64,000 nucleotides of DNA, from assembly GCA_013365325.1 (NCBI GenBank), contig JABVXV010000325.1, forward strand, positions 1-64,000, in the 5' to 3' direction. The notes beneath the pieces are model-generated. The model ran no database searches. It saw only the letters and a program-made list of their open reading frames with translations, and was not told where the DNA came from. Both the position numbers and the translations under genes were made by a program. This document shows, one piece after another, positions 40,101 through 52,400 of the stretch (position 1 is its first letter; every line of letters begins with the position of its first letter). Origin of the DNA: Dipetalonema caudispina (Eukaryota > Nematoda > Chromadorea > Rhabditida > Onchocercidae).

Positions 40101-42040
40101 AAGCAAGAAAGATACTAATATTGTATTCATGAATATTGCTATAAGCCGTGGTTATGTTTTCCAAAAAAAAGCTTATCGAAAGCATTTTAGAATGTTTGAA
40201 AATGTTATTTTTGTTCTTCTACTATATTACTGTTTTGTCCTTTTTAGCTGTAACAAATGCTTCGACAGCTGTGACAGGCAGCAAGCGTTTAAAACAACTG
40301 TTACGTATGATTCTAGCACTGGGAAATTTCTTGAATCGTGGGAAACGTAACGGAAATGCTTATGGTTAGTTATGAAACATCAATAAAATTTTTTTTTGTG
40401 GTAATATAATAGCTAAGAATAAATTTGAAATGCATATTTTTTGATTGAGTGATCAATTTTGCTGTAGTAATTCCATCGATAATGCTAGGTAGTACTTGGA
40501 AATTTCAAATCTTGAACGTATATTTATCCCATTTCAAAATTGATTAGATCCTGGTAATATTTGCAGGATTCACATTGGCCTCACTACGATTACTTACAGA
40601 CGTACGAAATTCATTACGTTCTGATCGTAATTTATTGCATTATATCGTTGAGCAAATCGAAAATAAGAAGCCAGATGTGTTACGCCTAAAGCGTGAACTA
40701 GAAAGTGTTTATCAGGCTGCTAGGCATAGGTTATATCTTTGTTAATTCTCTTTTGTAGCAAAGAAAAGTTTAATAAAAATTCTTCAAATCATGTTATCAA
40801 TGTTATCACCTAAGGAAACAGCATTATGCAGAGTGGTCGGGTATTTCTTGGAAATTTAACGCAATTTCTTATATTTACTGTCATATGTTGCAGTCGTAAG
40901 GAAATCGAGCAAGAACTATGTGCATTACGCAAATCAATTTCAATTGCATCAGAAGCGTTACGAGCTAGTGAAGCAGTGAATGAACAAGATACGTGGAATA
41001 ACGATTATGATCGGAACGTGGATCGTTTCGTTGCGGTGCTGAAGAATTTCCTGAACTCAGCTGAAAATGATTTCGCAGAAGTTGAAAAACAATATGGTGA
41101 TATGAATATCAAAGTAAATCTAATTTTGAAATGAATAAAGTGAAATATTACGAATGACGCACGTGATCTGTGCATCTTATGCTTTTTTATATATATTAGG
41201 TCTATTTCAATATATAAACTGATACAGACAATATAATATAAATGCTATGTAATTCAATTTGTGTTATATTTTATTTCCTCTCAGGAAATTTAATCTGAAT
41301 TGAAAATAACACAACCTGGTCATGGAATGAGTATAGTAATACTAGCAATAAACATATCATTTTAAATGATTTCTCACCTTTATAATTACACCAATTTTTT
41401 GTTCGCATTTACCGATTAGTATCATTATTGCAGTTCCGGGTATGTGTACGAATGTTTGCGGAAGAACCGAGAACCACTTCACCAGATGATTTTTTTGGTG
41501 TAATCTCGAAATTTTTAACTGCATTAACCGAATGTCATCGGCAGATTTGGGAAGAACATGAGAATTTGGAACGACTTAAAAAGCAAACAATGGCACGGTC
41601 GATATTGTCCAAAAAATGTACAATCATTTTCCCTTATTCATAAAAGAAAGCGAAAAGAACTTCCGATCAGCAATTAGTTTTGTTTAAAAAATTTTTTCCA
41701 TAGCTTGAAATGTACTTCAATTGTTTTCGAAAAAATTCATTAAAGGATTTGTTTTAAAAATTTTGATTGCTTAATTGAATTTGCTATATTATTGTGATAA
41801 ATTCTCAAAATATGAATCATTATATTTTCCAAAAACTTATTATGGTGGTGTTCTTACTTTTTTGTGCATCGATTAATTTTTTCTTTTTCAACAAATTCAA
41901 TTATTTCAGCTCGACAACGTGATAATCGTAGCCGCGACTTTGATCAACTAGTTACGGCATTACAAAGTGGTGAAATATTTTCCGAAGAATTGACACGTTT
42001 AAGGACATCATTTCGTTCACGGAAGAAATTATTGCAATAG
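25405..42040 (+). CDS. daam-1: DAAM-family formin (Dishevelled-associated activator of morphogenesis)
   Basis: Nineteen phase-consistent exons give 1001 residues: 25405-25590, 25788-25883, 26164-26300, 26629-26764, 27192-27275, 33887-34111, 36202-36359, 37145-37309, 37629-37736, 38069-38206, 38504-38810, 39071-39316, 39726-39841, 40010-40098, 40248-40364, 40567-40729, 40894-41113, 41434-41617, 41910-42040. The order matches DAAM: a CCF-containing N terminus, GTPase-binding/FH3 armadillo region (about 1-395, including [14 protein letters not shown] and [15 protein letters not shown]), coiled coil (433-477), a short FH1 with PPPPPPP (about 495-515), FH2 (about 540-955, with [16 protein letters not shown] near 756-771) and a C-terminal DAD ([14 protein letters not shown], then a basic tail). 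DAAM proteins are autoinhibited by DID-DAD contact, opened by Rho and Dishevelled, and use FH2 dimers to nucleate and elongate unbranched actin. Vertebrate DAAM1 is near 1080 residues, so this one is slightly compact, mainly in FH1 and coiled coil. The donor at 41618 (T|GTACA) is the weakest junction, but frame supports it. Confidence 0.95.
28079..28110. repeat. (TA)16 microsatellite
   Basis: Pure AT/TA dinucleotide run of about 32 bases inside the fifth intron of the DAAM gene. Confidence 0.95.
30012..30062 (+). other. Possible 51-base cassette exon in DAAM intron 5
   Basis: A CTACAG acceptor precedes, and a CCC|GTGAGC donor follows, a 51-base open segment encoding [17 protein letters not shown]. 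It is phase 0 at both ends, the same phase as the surrounding junction, so inclusion would insert 17 residues without a frameshift. The composition is protein-like. DAAM relatives have no insert here, so it may be an alternative exon, a nested gene's exon or chance. Confidence 0.25.
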
Positions 42041-42532
42041 ATCATTAGGAAAGAAAAACATTAGGAAATGAGTGAAACAATGTAAGAAGGAACTCTAAGC
42101 CTTTATTTATGCTTTTTTCTATAAAAAAAACCTATTAAAATTAATAGAATTTAAAAAGTTGCAAAAGGTTTATTTTTGTGTCACATTTTTGTGTTCCACC
42201 TTTTGGGATCAATAACTTAAATCAGCTTGAAAATGCGAAAAAGCAACTACAAAAGAATAGAATAGAAATGTTATGTAACTAATGCATAATTGATATGATA
42301 TATAAGAATGTAATTCTTTTTTGCTTGTTTACTTGATTACATAAATTTATTTATTTCATAATGCTTGCTAAATTAATCGAAAAGCGAATAATTAATATCA
42401 CTGATAATGAATGTAAAAAGTGTCACGAAATAGAAAAAAAAAGAAAAAAGAAGACGCTGAAAAGCTTTATGTGTATATATTGATATATTTGTGTATTTCT
42501 TTTTTTACTTATCTTTTTTTATTTATGAAAAG

Positions 42533-42538
42533 AATAAA
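42533..42538 (+). terminator. Candidate poly(A) signal of the DAAM gene
   Basis: The AATAAA at 42533-42538 is the clearest signal that I saw downstream of the stop at 42038-42040, implying a 3'UTR of about 500 bases. Earlier variant signals cannot be excluded. Confidence 0.35.
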
Positions 42539-42540
42539 TT

Positions 42541-43635
42541 AAAAAAATTGCTATACATATATTTAGATAAGTATTTGGGTTGAAAAAACTGGCTAAAAAT
42601 TTTAAAACTATGAAAGATATTTGTGTCATTTAAATTTAAGTGACATCATATTCCATATGTTTAATAATTAATGAGCATTCGGAAAAAGGGAAGAAACGTG
42701 AAATTAGCCAAACAGCATTTGTCAAAATTAACCGCTTTAAAATCACTTTCACAATAATTTTCTTTCAAAAGATTTAAAAATGGAATATTTAAATGAATGA
42801 GAAATATATGACAATTGATAATATTGTTCATTATCTTATTATTATCAGAATAACCTTAGCATATATATATATATATATATTTGATTAATCATAGGATAAT
42901 GGTGATAATCTCAGGTGTATCTTAATTGTAATTGGTCAAATTGTGCGCTATTATCGATATAAGAAGAATTGATATATCTTCCTGTTGTTTACTGACCCTC
43001 CTTCATCTGTTCACGCTATTCTACAACATATGAACGAATAAAGAGATTTTTTCATCGTATCCATTACATTATCACGTTATAAACTTCAAAATAAATAATT
43101 ATTAAAGAGAAGAAGATACGCATGCATATTGCAAGCTATATATACGTTCGTTTTATTCCTAAAATTTATTACAATATCAATAATTAATAAAGAGCAAAGG
43201 TCAATTATGTTTATCACCATGACAGAAATGCAAACAATTGGTAAGGCCAATCAGTTTTATTTCTCCTTTTCTCATCTTTTCTTTTGAAAGCAAAAAAAGA
43301 ATAATTCGATATATTTGAATGCATACATTTGGTAATTCTTATAATCGTATATAATTTGATTTAATCCTTTCATCTCATATATATGCAGATTTTTTTTTCA
43401 AATTGAATGAACCATACTTTTTGGTGATAAAAAAGCAAAAATCTGACATACGAAAATGGCTTGCCTTCTGGTATTTCATCGGATAAAAGATAGTTGATAA
43501 AAATTAGGTCAAGGAAGCTTATTATCATTACTTTTCCATATTATACTAGTATAAAATGTCACGAAGTTTTTTTGAAAATTAGTTGGATGAGTTAAAATTA
43601 AAATTACAAATTGCAAATGTCGTATTAATAACACA
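42541..43635. other. Intergenic, no gene recognised
   Basis: AT-rich DNA with an (AT)10 run at 42861-42880. No exon or RNA gene supported. Confidence 0.5.
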
Positions 43636-43808
43636 CTTCCAATTAGTTTATTTGTAAAATTCCGATTGAATCACACAAATAATGTGACTTCTAATTAGTT
43701 TGTTTGTAAAATTCCGACTGAATCACACAAATAATGTGACTTCTAATTAGTTTGTTTGTAAAGTTCTGATTGAATCATTGTATGATTCAGTTGGAACTTT
43801 ACAAACAA
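43636..43808. repeat. 52-base tandem repeat ending in a hairpin
   Basis: Units start at 43636, 43688 and 43740 (period exactly 52). They share AATTAGTTT(A/G)TTTGTAAA and GAATCACACAAATAATGTGA. The third unit turns back on itself: 43751-43778 (TTTGTTTGTAAAGTTC, then TGATTGAATCAT) is followed after one or two bases by its near-perfect reverse complement ending at 43808. The structure suggests a foldback-element end or slippage and strand-switch during replication. Confidence 0.85.
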
Positions 43809-44739
43809 ATCGTGTATGTTTTGGCAATACCGATGGGAAAATTGCTATGATATAAATGTCAAATATGAATAGATAGTACATTAGTACTTGGATTAAAAAT
43901 TAGCAATTATCATAGCATTTCAATCGTTTTCTCTTTTTTAACATTTCATGATGTAAATTTTAAAATTATTCAAATCTAGACTATTTTATTTGCTCATGAT
44001 TTACGATTAATCCATTATTCTGATAATTTTCGTTGCATCGAATTAACTGACTTCCGTTTTCAACCTTTCTCTTTCTCATTTGTTAGTTCATTTTTTTAGA
44101 ACCTTTTGATCGTTTATCAATCCTATATATATATATGTAATTAAAAAGTTGAAATCAGTCAATTTCTACCAGATAGTAAGTTTCCTTTAACATTGATTAT
44201 AATTTACTTAGTTATTTGTAAATTATTATTTTATGGTATTGTAAGGGAAGCAGAAATTGAATGAAAATAACCTCAGTGCAATAAGAACGAAAATTAACAA
44301 TGTTTGATGGTTGAACTTTTAGAAATTCCGGTTTTTTTCTTTGCCGTAATTATTTAAACTGCCCTTACTATTAATTAGAAGTATTAATATGTACTGCATC
44401 AATCTTAAGAAATAATAATATGTTCTTCTTTTCTTAATTATAAATTAAGACTTCGTATCATACTTACATTATATCATTCAAAGTAAATGATTGAAAAGTA
44501 GTGGTGAAAAACAATTTAAAAAATTAAGGATTTCTTTCGTTTTGAATTTAAAATTATCAAAATTGGTGATCAACTCTTTCTACGCGAAAAATCTTTCTTA
44601 TCCTTCTAATTTTAAAATCACGATTTTTCGTGAAATCTATGAAAATTTTCCACTTCAAATACTTCCTGGAAATTATTAGATGGAATTGCTTTTAATTAAA
44701 AATCTCGAAAATTTTGTTTTTTTTTCTGGTGGATTTAAG

Positions 44740-44783
44740 TGCACTTATCGAAGAATGTCATATAAAATCGATATCAACTACTG
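44740..44783 (+). other. Orphan exon-like segment
   Basis: After a GATTTAAG acceptor, a short frame encodes ALIEECHIKSISTT and ends at a G|GTAATT donor in phase 1. It does not match the phase of the first GGT exon, which has its own start. It may be an unlinked 5' exon or chance. Confidence 0.15.
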
Positions 44784-46420
44784 GTAATTTTTTATGCCAA
44801 GTATCATCCTATTGGTTTCAAATTCATAATCCTATCTGTCTCTTACTCCACTTTCTCTCTCCCATCCTCTGTCCCCCACCAATTTTTCCTTACCTTTTAC
44901 CCAATATTTTCATCTTTTCAATTCCATCAAATTCATTCCTCTCTCATTCCAATTGAAATGTTATATCCTTTATTGCTAAATCTACTAATATATATTGTTC
45001 AATTTTAATACTCCATAATTTTTTTCGTTGGTATTTCTATCATTCCCATTATCAGTTATCATTGAAATACGACAGTTATCACATTGACCATACTTTGCAT
45101 ATTTTGCATTAGCATGCTTATTATTGAGTTTTATGTAATGTAATGGATCTTATCATTGTTATTCCTATTATTTGTGCTTATCAGTTACCATTAAAGTACA
45201 AAAATTATCATACTGATGAACAATTTGTATGTTTTGCCGAAATTTTCAACTTCCCTTACCATTTTGCATAAAAACTCTAATGCCATGAATATTTTCTTCA
45301 GAAATATCACTATTTACATATATTAAAAATTACCATTAACAATTACGGTTTTTGCATGATACGGTTGATTATTGCTTGACATTTTAGAACTTTATTTCGT
45401 ATTTTAATGGAGCACTTTTTTCCTACAAATTACAATCATTTATTTACAATAACAGAACCAATAACGATTGTAGTATAGAATAAGACAAATACTATTAACG
45501 AAAAATGTTGGAATCTCATAAATCAGTGTATTCTCTTTATGAAAGTCATGTACTAATTTTGAACTTTTGTCAACTAACTTCTTATTTGAAACTTTCATCT
45601 TTTGTTAGTAGGAGAAGGAAGGTCAGTGAAGATAAGAAGAGGAAAATACAAATAATCTGAAAAAAATCTGTTCTATTTTATATCCTTCGCATTTGTTGAA
45701 AAACTATGAGAAATTACGATTTTATTCCTTTAATAACAATTAATATTCATTCCATTCATGCTTTAATTGATTAATGAATTCTCTATTTATATGAATCATA
45801 ACATGTAGATTACTTAGTCATTTTTTTACTTTCTGCATATCCTGTTGAGTGCATTGGAGAGTAAAACATTTCTCGTTATATGCACTCGAGATCAGTGCTG
45901 ATTAGATTAGCATTTGAATTTAGAACTCGAGCCTAGTCTATTTCTCAATGCATACCATCAGTGTGTCCGAGAATGATTGATGATTCTTGGCCATGTCACC
46001 AATGTATTCAAAAATAATTGGTGATCAGATTACTGATCTTTGAAACGAAACTGGACATTCAAACATGTTGAATTATTCTTGTTTCATTAAATTATTAGTT
46101 ATCAATGATTCGAAATACGTCTACTGAATTAGTAAGTAAAAAGCCATGTTGTCTTTTTTTTTAATGAAACTGAAGCTTACCTACTACTTATTTCCTCATT
46201 TCAGACAATGCGTTAATTGCTATTATTCCTTTGTAACATTCTTCCATCTGGTTTTTTCCCATAAATTTTTTTGTAATTGAATGGAATAGTGTTAAAGTTT
46301 ACAGAAAAAGTACATGCATGCAAAAGTGGTGACGTTTTAGAGAATTAAAAAACTTGAAAGGAGCATTGGTTAAAATTGTTTTTTCATTTTTATTTGCCAG
46401 AAATTTTGACAACACCATTT

Positions 46421-46424
46421 TTAG
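46421..46424 (+). promoter_or_regulatory. Possible spliced-leader acceptor of the GGT gene
   Basis: CCATTTTTAG ends at 46424, 22 bases before the ATG at 46447. It resembles other nematode trans-splice sites and, if used, excludes the earlier in-frame ATG near 46354. Confidence 0.4.
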
Positions 46425-46446
46425 GTATTTTAACGAGAAAAAAAAA

Positions 46447-49400
46447 ATGACAGTGGCGCAGTTATTTGATTCAACGGCTGATACACAACATCAGGCTAAT
46501 GAAAAGTTATCCACAAAAACTACTCATTTAATGACAAAGAGGTAAATCAAACTGTACATTATCATCCATTAATTTAGAATAATTATTCATGATGTGAAGA
46601 AAAATCAAAGCATTAATAGATTTTTTTGTAACCGAAAGGAACAAAAAAATGAGAAATATGACAGTACAGTGAAATACTGTGCGATGGATACGAGAAGACA
46701 CGATATGCTATATTATAATTGGATTTTTATGGAAAATTAATAGTTTAATTTATGGGCATCTAAAACTTTCTCTCTCCATTAAATTGATTGATCTCTTGGT
46801 AGCGGAATAAGTGAAAAATTGTTTCAAACAGACTTTTAATAATTAAATGTTTAGCTAATTCTATAGTAATGATATGGCGGTAAACGTTCGAGAACAAAAT
46901 ATTAGTTAAATTTTAATATATAAACTTATCTTTCAGTTTTTCTCTTTCCCTGAATTATTAATATGGATGTAATTATTGCCCAGAAATATATTGCTAATAG
47001 ATTTTTATTTTATTTGTTTATCTTCGTAAAAAAAGCTCAAATGATCTGTTTAATTTTAAATCTTCTACATTAGACTCATTTTCATACCTCTCGATTTTAT
47101 ATCAACCATGCAATTTCAACTGATTGTAAAATGAAATTAATTAAATTACATTATGAATAAGTTTTTTTGTTCTTTTTTTAATCAATATTAAAAACGCGCC
47201 ATTTTTAAACCGATATATGCTTACAAATGAAAGTGTCATTAAAATTTTAACAAACTTGGATGTTTTAGCTAGAACTATTTCTTACTTTATTAGTAATATT
47301 TCCGATTCTTTCTTCTCTTCAAACACTTATTAGTGAAGAAGTGAAATATTCACTAATTTTATTTCTATATTGTCATTCCACATATATTCCTATTCCCAGA
47401 ATATTTTTATACTCCAGAAAATACTCCAGCAATATCTCTGATTGTCTCCTGTCAATAATGGGTAAAGCGAAAAGACTTTTTGAAATAACTTTTGATAGTA
47501 ATTTAAATTTTCACTGTTATGCTAAGAAATTATTCGTTATCCATCGATTGGTAAAAGAGAAATGGGGATGTACTGAACTGTAATTTTTATATGCAACAGT
47601 GGAAAATGATTGAAATTCAAAAATGTATTTGTTATAGAGGCGTTTTTATTTTGCTGTCGTCAGAAAAGAGAAAAAAAAGCATTGATCTCCTTTTATTTCT
47701 CAATTTTTTCTTCTTACTTCACTTCTAAATTACAATTGTCACAGATAATTTAGTACACAATGATGACAAATCTATCATCGATTTCCCTACTTTAAGAACA
47801 ATTTCATTACACCTGTTAACTGCTTATATAGAAATTTGAATACAACAGTGAAAATATTTGAAGCAAATTTTCATTAATCATGTTTGAAAACTTGTGAAAA
47901 TTTCGAAAATTTCGTAAAAATTTCAGAAATTTATAATCTTTAGTTTGTGATTTTATGACGAAAATATCATTCTATTTGCCAATACGTAATAAAATTTTCT
48001 CCAATGATATGTTGCCTTTTTTATTGGTTGAGGAATTTGAAATGTATTTTTTTTTTTCATTCAAGTATAACTAATTTTGACTGATTATGAAAATGAATGG
48101 TATAAGTATAAAATAAAGCGAAAAAAGAAAGAAAGATTCTTTTAATCGAGAATAAAAGTTTTATTAGCATGATTGACAAAACTGAATAGAGAAGAAATGA
48201 CCAAAAGTGGTCCATAAATGCGCTTTTCAAACTATTACCGCCGTTGTTCTAAGCAATTATACAATTTTTCAACAATTTCTAAAATCTATCCATTATTTTT
48301 GCTATTTTATGTTTCACGAAATTTCCTCGTCAAAAAACTTTGCGTGATTTGTTTTTTCTTTTTTTCAAATATTTATTTTTTTATTTCACTTAATTATTTT
48401 TAATCATTAAATGGTCAAAATAATATCAGAGCTAAAACTGAATATATATTATCGATTATCTGTCCAATTTATTTTCTCTTTATCATTGCATTAATTTTCT
48501 CGTCTTCTTTTCTTTTTTTGCTTTTTGTCAATTTCTTTTTCTTTCGCACAATTTTACTTCGGCTTTTTTCTCTTCAATCTTTTAAACTAAAGAAAATTAA
48601 TATTGTTTGAAATAGTTTATCTATTTATTTTTTTGTTCAAATCCCTTCCTTATTCATATTATCTTTGACAAATTTTCGGATCAAAAAAGAAAAAAAATTT
48701 ACTGGAGTGAAATGGGAATAAGTTTTCGTCAACAAAGGTTAGCAATGATTTAACAATGTTTATTCTATAAGTATGTCAAACAATAAATTATATTAGTTCT
48801 TTCAATGAATTTAGAATTAATTATTTGGAAAGTGTTGACGTTAATTAGAGAAGAATGTTTAGAAATCAAAATAGACCAAAAATTTCGCAAATCAAATATT
48901 AATCGGTTTTTACTTTTTTACTATCGAAATAATTAATAAACAGTTACTCATTTATTTTGTTGAAGATGTTGCCGATCAGTGGGTTTTTTGTTCGCTGTCA
49001 CAGCGGCCATATTTTTCGCTTCTACCATGGCTTTAGCAATACTTCTGAAGATAAAATACAGTGAAGAGCTGGTAATTTTGAATTTCAATTCAAATTTAAC
49101 TTTTACCCTAAATTTGACTTCGAAACTAACCACAACTGTTGTAAGTATTATGATTACAAAGATACGTGTGCGATTATTGTAAAAATATATTATGCATAAA
49201 TTGCCATGTCATTCATGCAACAATAAATGATTAATATTTCGTAAGAGGTACCTGAAGAAGTATTAAAGATGATAACACCTGAAGCAGAATCAGGAAATAT
49301 TACAAATGCTTTCAGGAATGAGTGGATAATTCGATCACTGTAATCATTAAACAATTAATGTCATTGCTAAATTACACATAAATAATTTTAAAAAATTTAG

Positions 49401-52400
49401 GTAGTAACAAACACAATAATTCATTGCAACGATTCAACAACGCCATCAACAAATAAAGAAGATCCGTTAAGATGGCCAGATCCAAGTAGAAGTTTGCATG
49501 CGCGTTTTAAACGAGCTGCTATTGCAACTGACAATGGTATATGTAGTGGAATTGGAAGGTTAACAGATAAGAACTTTTTCCTAGCAATAAAATATTATGA
49601 ATAACAAAATTTAGAGCCAAATTTATGAATATCAAAGTAGCACTTGAGGGATAAAATGTAAAGACAAGGGAAAATTAGCTTATGTTGGATATGTGGATAT
49701 TTAGAATGATTTTTTGATTATACTCTACACCTTTTTTACTTACATTTCTTGATTTAAATAGCAAAATCTGATAATTTTTGCAATTTATTGATGCTTGAAT
49801 TTTTATTTTCTAACCATTTTTTACAATGAAGTAGTTTTTAAGCTAATAGATTATTAGAAGATACTAATGTGAGTGATCAAATATTCATATTAGTATTTGC
49901 TAGTATTAGCAGCATTCAGAAATGGTAATGCATAGTGATGCATATCAGTTATAGGCATCGCAAATTGTTTTAATAATTTTAAATTATTAGAATTATTTTA
50001 GGTATTGATAAAACAAATTACAGCAATCTTTTCTATTCTATAATCAGTTTTGATTTTTAGAATGCTACTTATTACAATGATTGCTTCATGACTATAGACC
50101 TGTGATACTATTGATTCTACTGATCATAATTTCTAAATGAAAAATAATCAGTTAGACTTTCTACTAATTTTGATTTGAAAGAAGAGAAATTTTTCTCAAT
50201 TAGTGTTGGTCTAAAGTATAAAATGAAAACTTTATTTCCGGGACATATCCAAATATTGCTACTTGATAAATTTAATTAAGACGGTCTAATTTGAAATGAA
50301 ATCTCACATAAACGATCATTTAATGATATGTAATGGTAACTGCATAATACTTAAAGTAGGAACTCGTTATGAGAAACGCAATGGCATGTATCCTATTATT
50401 AATTAAAAGCGTTGAATTGCTGGTATCAGTCTAGTAAAACTATTCCTTAAAATTAATGCTTAAATGGTTGGTAAATCCAAGTATGGTGTAATTCTTAACT
50501 TTTATTATGTCTTTCAAATAATTTAATATTTCAAATAAACACATTATGATAATTCGAGAGATATGCTTATGCTTGGTGGTAATGCGGTAGATGCAACCGT
50601 AGCAGCATTGATATGTATTGGTGTTGTAAATCCGCAAAGTTCCGGTTTAGGTGGTGGATTTCTTATGACCATATACAACAGGTTAGTTTTAAAACTTGAA
50701 CAGTTTGTCATCAATTTTTCGTTTTCGTTTTTCATTTACTATTTTTTTATTTGTCATCTGTTTGTCAAATTGATTTGTTCATTTGCTAAATATTTTTGTC
50801 CGCTATTTATCAATTATTTGCTTTATTTTTTTCACTTATTCAATAATTTTATCGTACGATTTACTCAATATTTACTTGACGAATTTCATTTTTGACTTTT
50901 CAAAATTTCTCTTTGCTCATTTGCTTGATAATTTTTTTTTTTTTTTGTTTTTTATTTTAATATGCCCGTTACTTGTTGTTTGTTCATTAATGCAATTATT
51001 ATTCTAATGCTATTTGCATTGTTTATTTTGTTATGAATATCATTCTTATTTGCTTACTTATCATTTATTCGTATAAATTATTTGTTTTTGTTTACTGTCT
51101 GTTTGTCAATTATATCTTCTGCTTATTATTTGCTTTCTATTTCTATTTATTTGTTTGCTTTCTTTTACCATTATTTGTTTATCTATCATTTATTTTATCC
51201 GATTAACAATTTATGATTATCTTATCATTTCGATAATTAGCTAACATTATACTATGTTTTTTGATAACTCCGAGGTATTTTTCTTTTCTTCTATATAATA
51301 TTTCGAAATATTATTTCAAAGATTATTTTAACGAAAAAAGAAACAATTTTTTTTCGCCACGTCGAATATCAGTCTATTAAAGTTCTGTTAGTTATATAAA
51401 AATGGAAAATTTGAAGGGTAGCAAAATGTGACCATATGTTGGAAAAATGGAAAAATTAAAAGATTTTTATAAATAATTTTAGTACTTCAAATCAATGTAT
51501 AGTTGTTGACGCACGTGAAACTGCGCCAGCAATAGCAAATGAAACAATGTTCGATGATTCACGAGACGATGCTTTAAGAGGTTTGTTAGAACTGCTTTAT
51601 TGATGTTGGCACTAATTTTTCCAACATGGGATACAGTAAATACCTGAAGTGATATAATTACCTATGATTCGCTTCAATAAATCTTTCTACATTAACTATT
51701 TTAATTTAACTTTAAGATTATAATGAAACATATATGAGTTTTAGGATACCGTGCTATTGCAACACCATCCGAATTACATGGATTATGGACAGTATTTTCG
51801 TTGTTTGGAAGTGGTAAAATATCTTGGTATAGATTATTTCAACCATCCATTAAATTGGCATTGGAAGGTTTTCCCATTTCAGCAGCTTTAGCAGAAGAAC
51901 TTGCTAAAGCAGAAGATATTATTTTGGCCGAACCATCATTAAAGTAAAATTTTCTTCTACATTAATATGATAAATTCAAAAGTTATATTTTTTCTTTCTC
52001 CTTGAAAGACAGTTTATTTTATAATTTTCTAATGATTGTACCATTTCGTTTCTTTTCCAATGAAACTTTTGGCTAAATTGATAAAGAAGTTATGAAGAAG
52101 AAAGCATAAAATCTAAATAGTAATAAATTTTAAACTTAACTTTACCTAATTTCTCTTCTATCATTGATGGATGATGACGGACGATGTAATAATTGAGCAG
52201 AAAATTAAAAAATAGTTTTTTTTAAATATGATAAGATAGGTAAAGGTTTTGGTACCTGAAAGGAAAAAAGTAAGACTGGTACAACCAAAGGGTTGATAAT
52301 CTATTTTAGGAAAACATTTGTGAATCCAAAAACTGAAAAAGTATATGAAGAAGGTGATATCATTACAAGGGATCATTTGGGTGCCACATTACAGCATATT

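Larger units (their letters stand above)
43809..46424. other. Intergenic/upstream region of the GGT gene
   Basis: Mostly AT-rich non-coding DNA. An exon-like segment lies at 44740-44783. At about 45050-45240 two diverged copies of a segment occur (words ATTATCAGTTA / CTTATCAGTTACC, then CATACT and TTTTGC). The block at about 45870-46060 is less AT-rich and contains small inverted words (CACCAAT ... ATTGGTG), but I cannot assign an RNA gene. Confidence 0.4.

Noticed and set aside
45870..46060. Less AT-rich block with short inverted words
   Set aside because: Inverted arms are only about seven bases and no known RNA class or coding frame fits.
46354..46446. Earlier in-frame ATG for GGT adding 31 residues
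   Set aside because: A trans-splice-like TTTTTAG lies at 46420-46424 between the two ATGs, and the extra residues look like translated AT-rich leader.
50544..50735. Minus-strand frame opposite GGT exon 4
   Set aside because: Antisense shadow of the conserved GGT glycine-rich exon.
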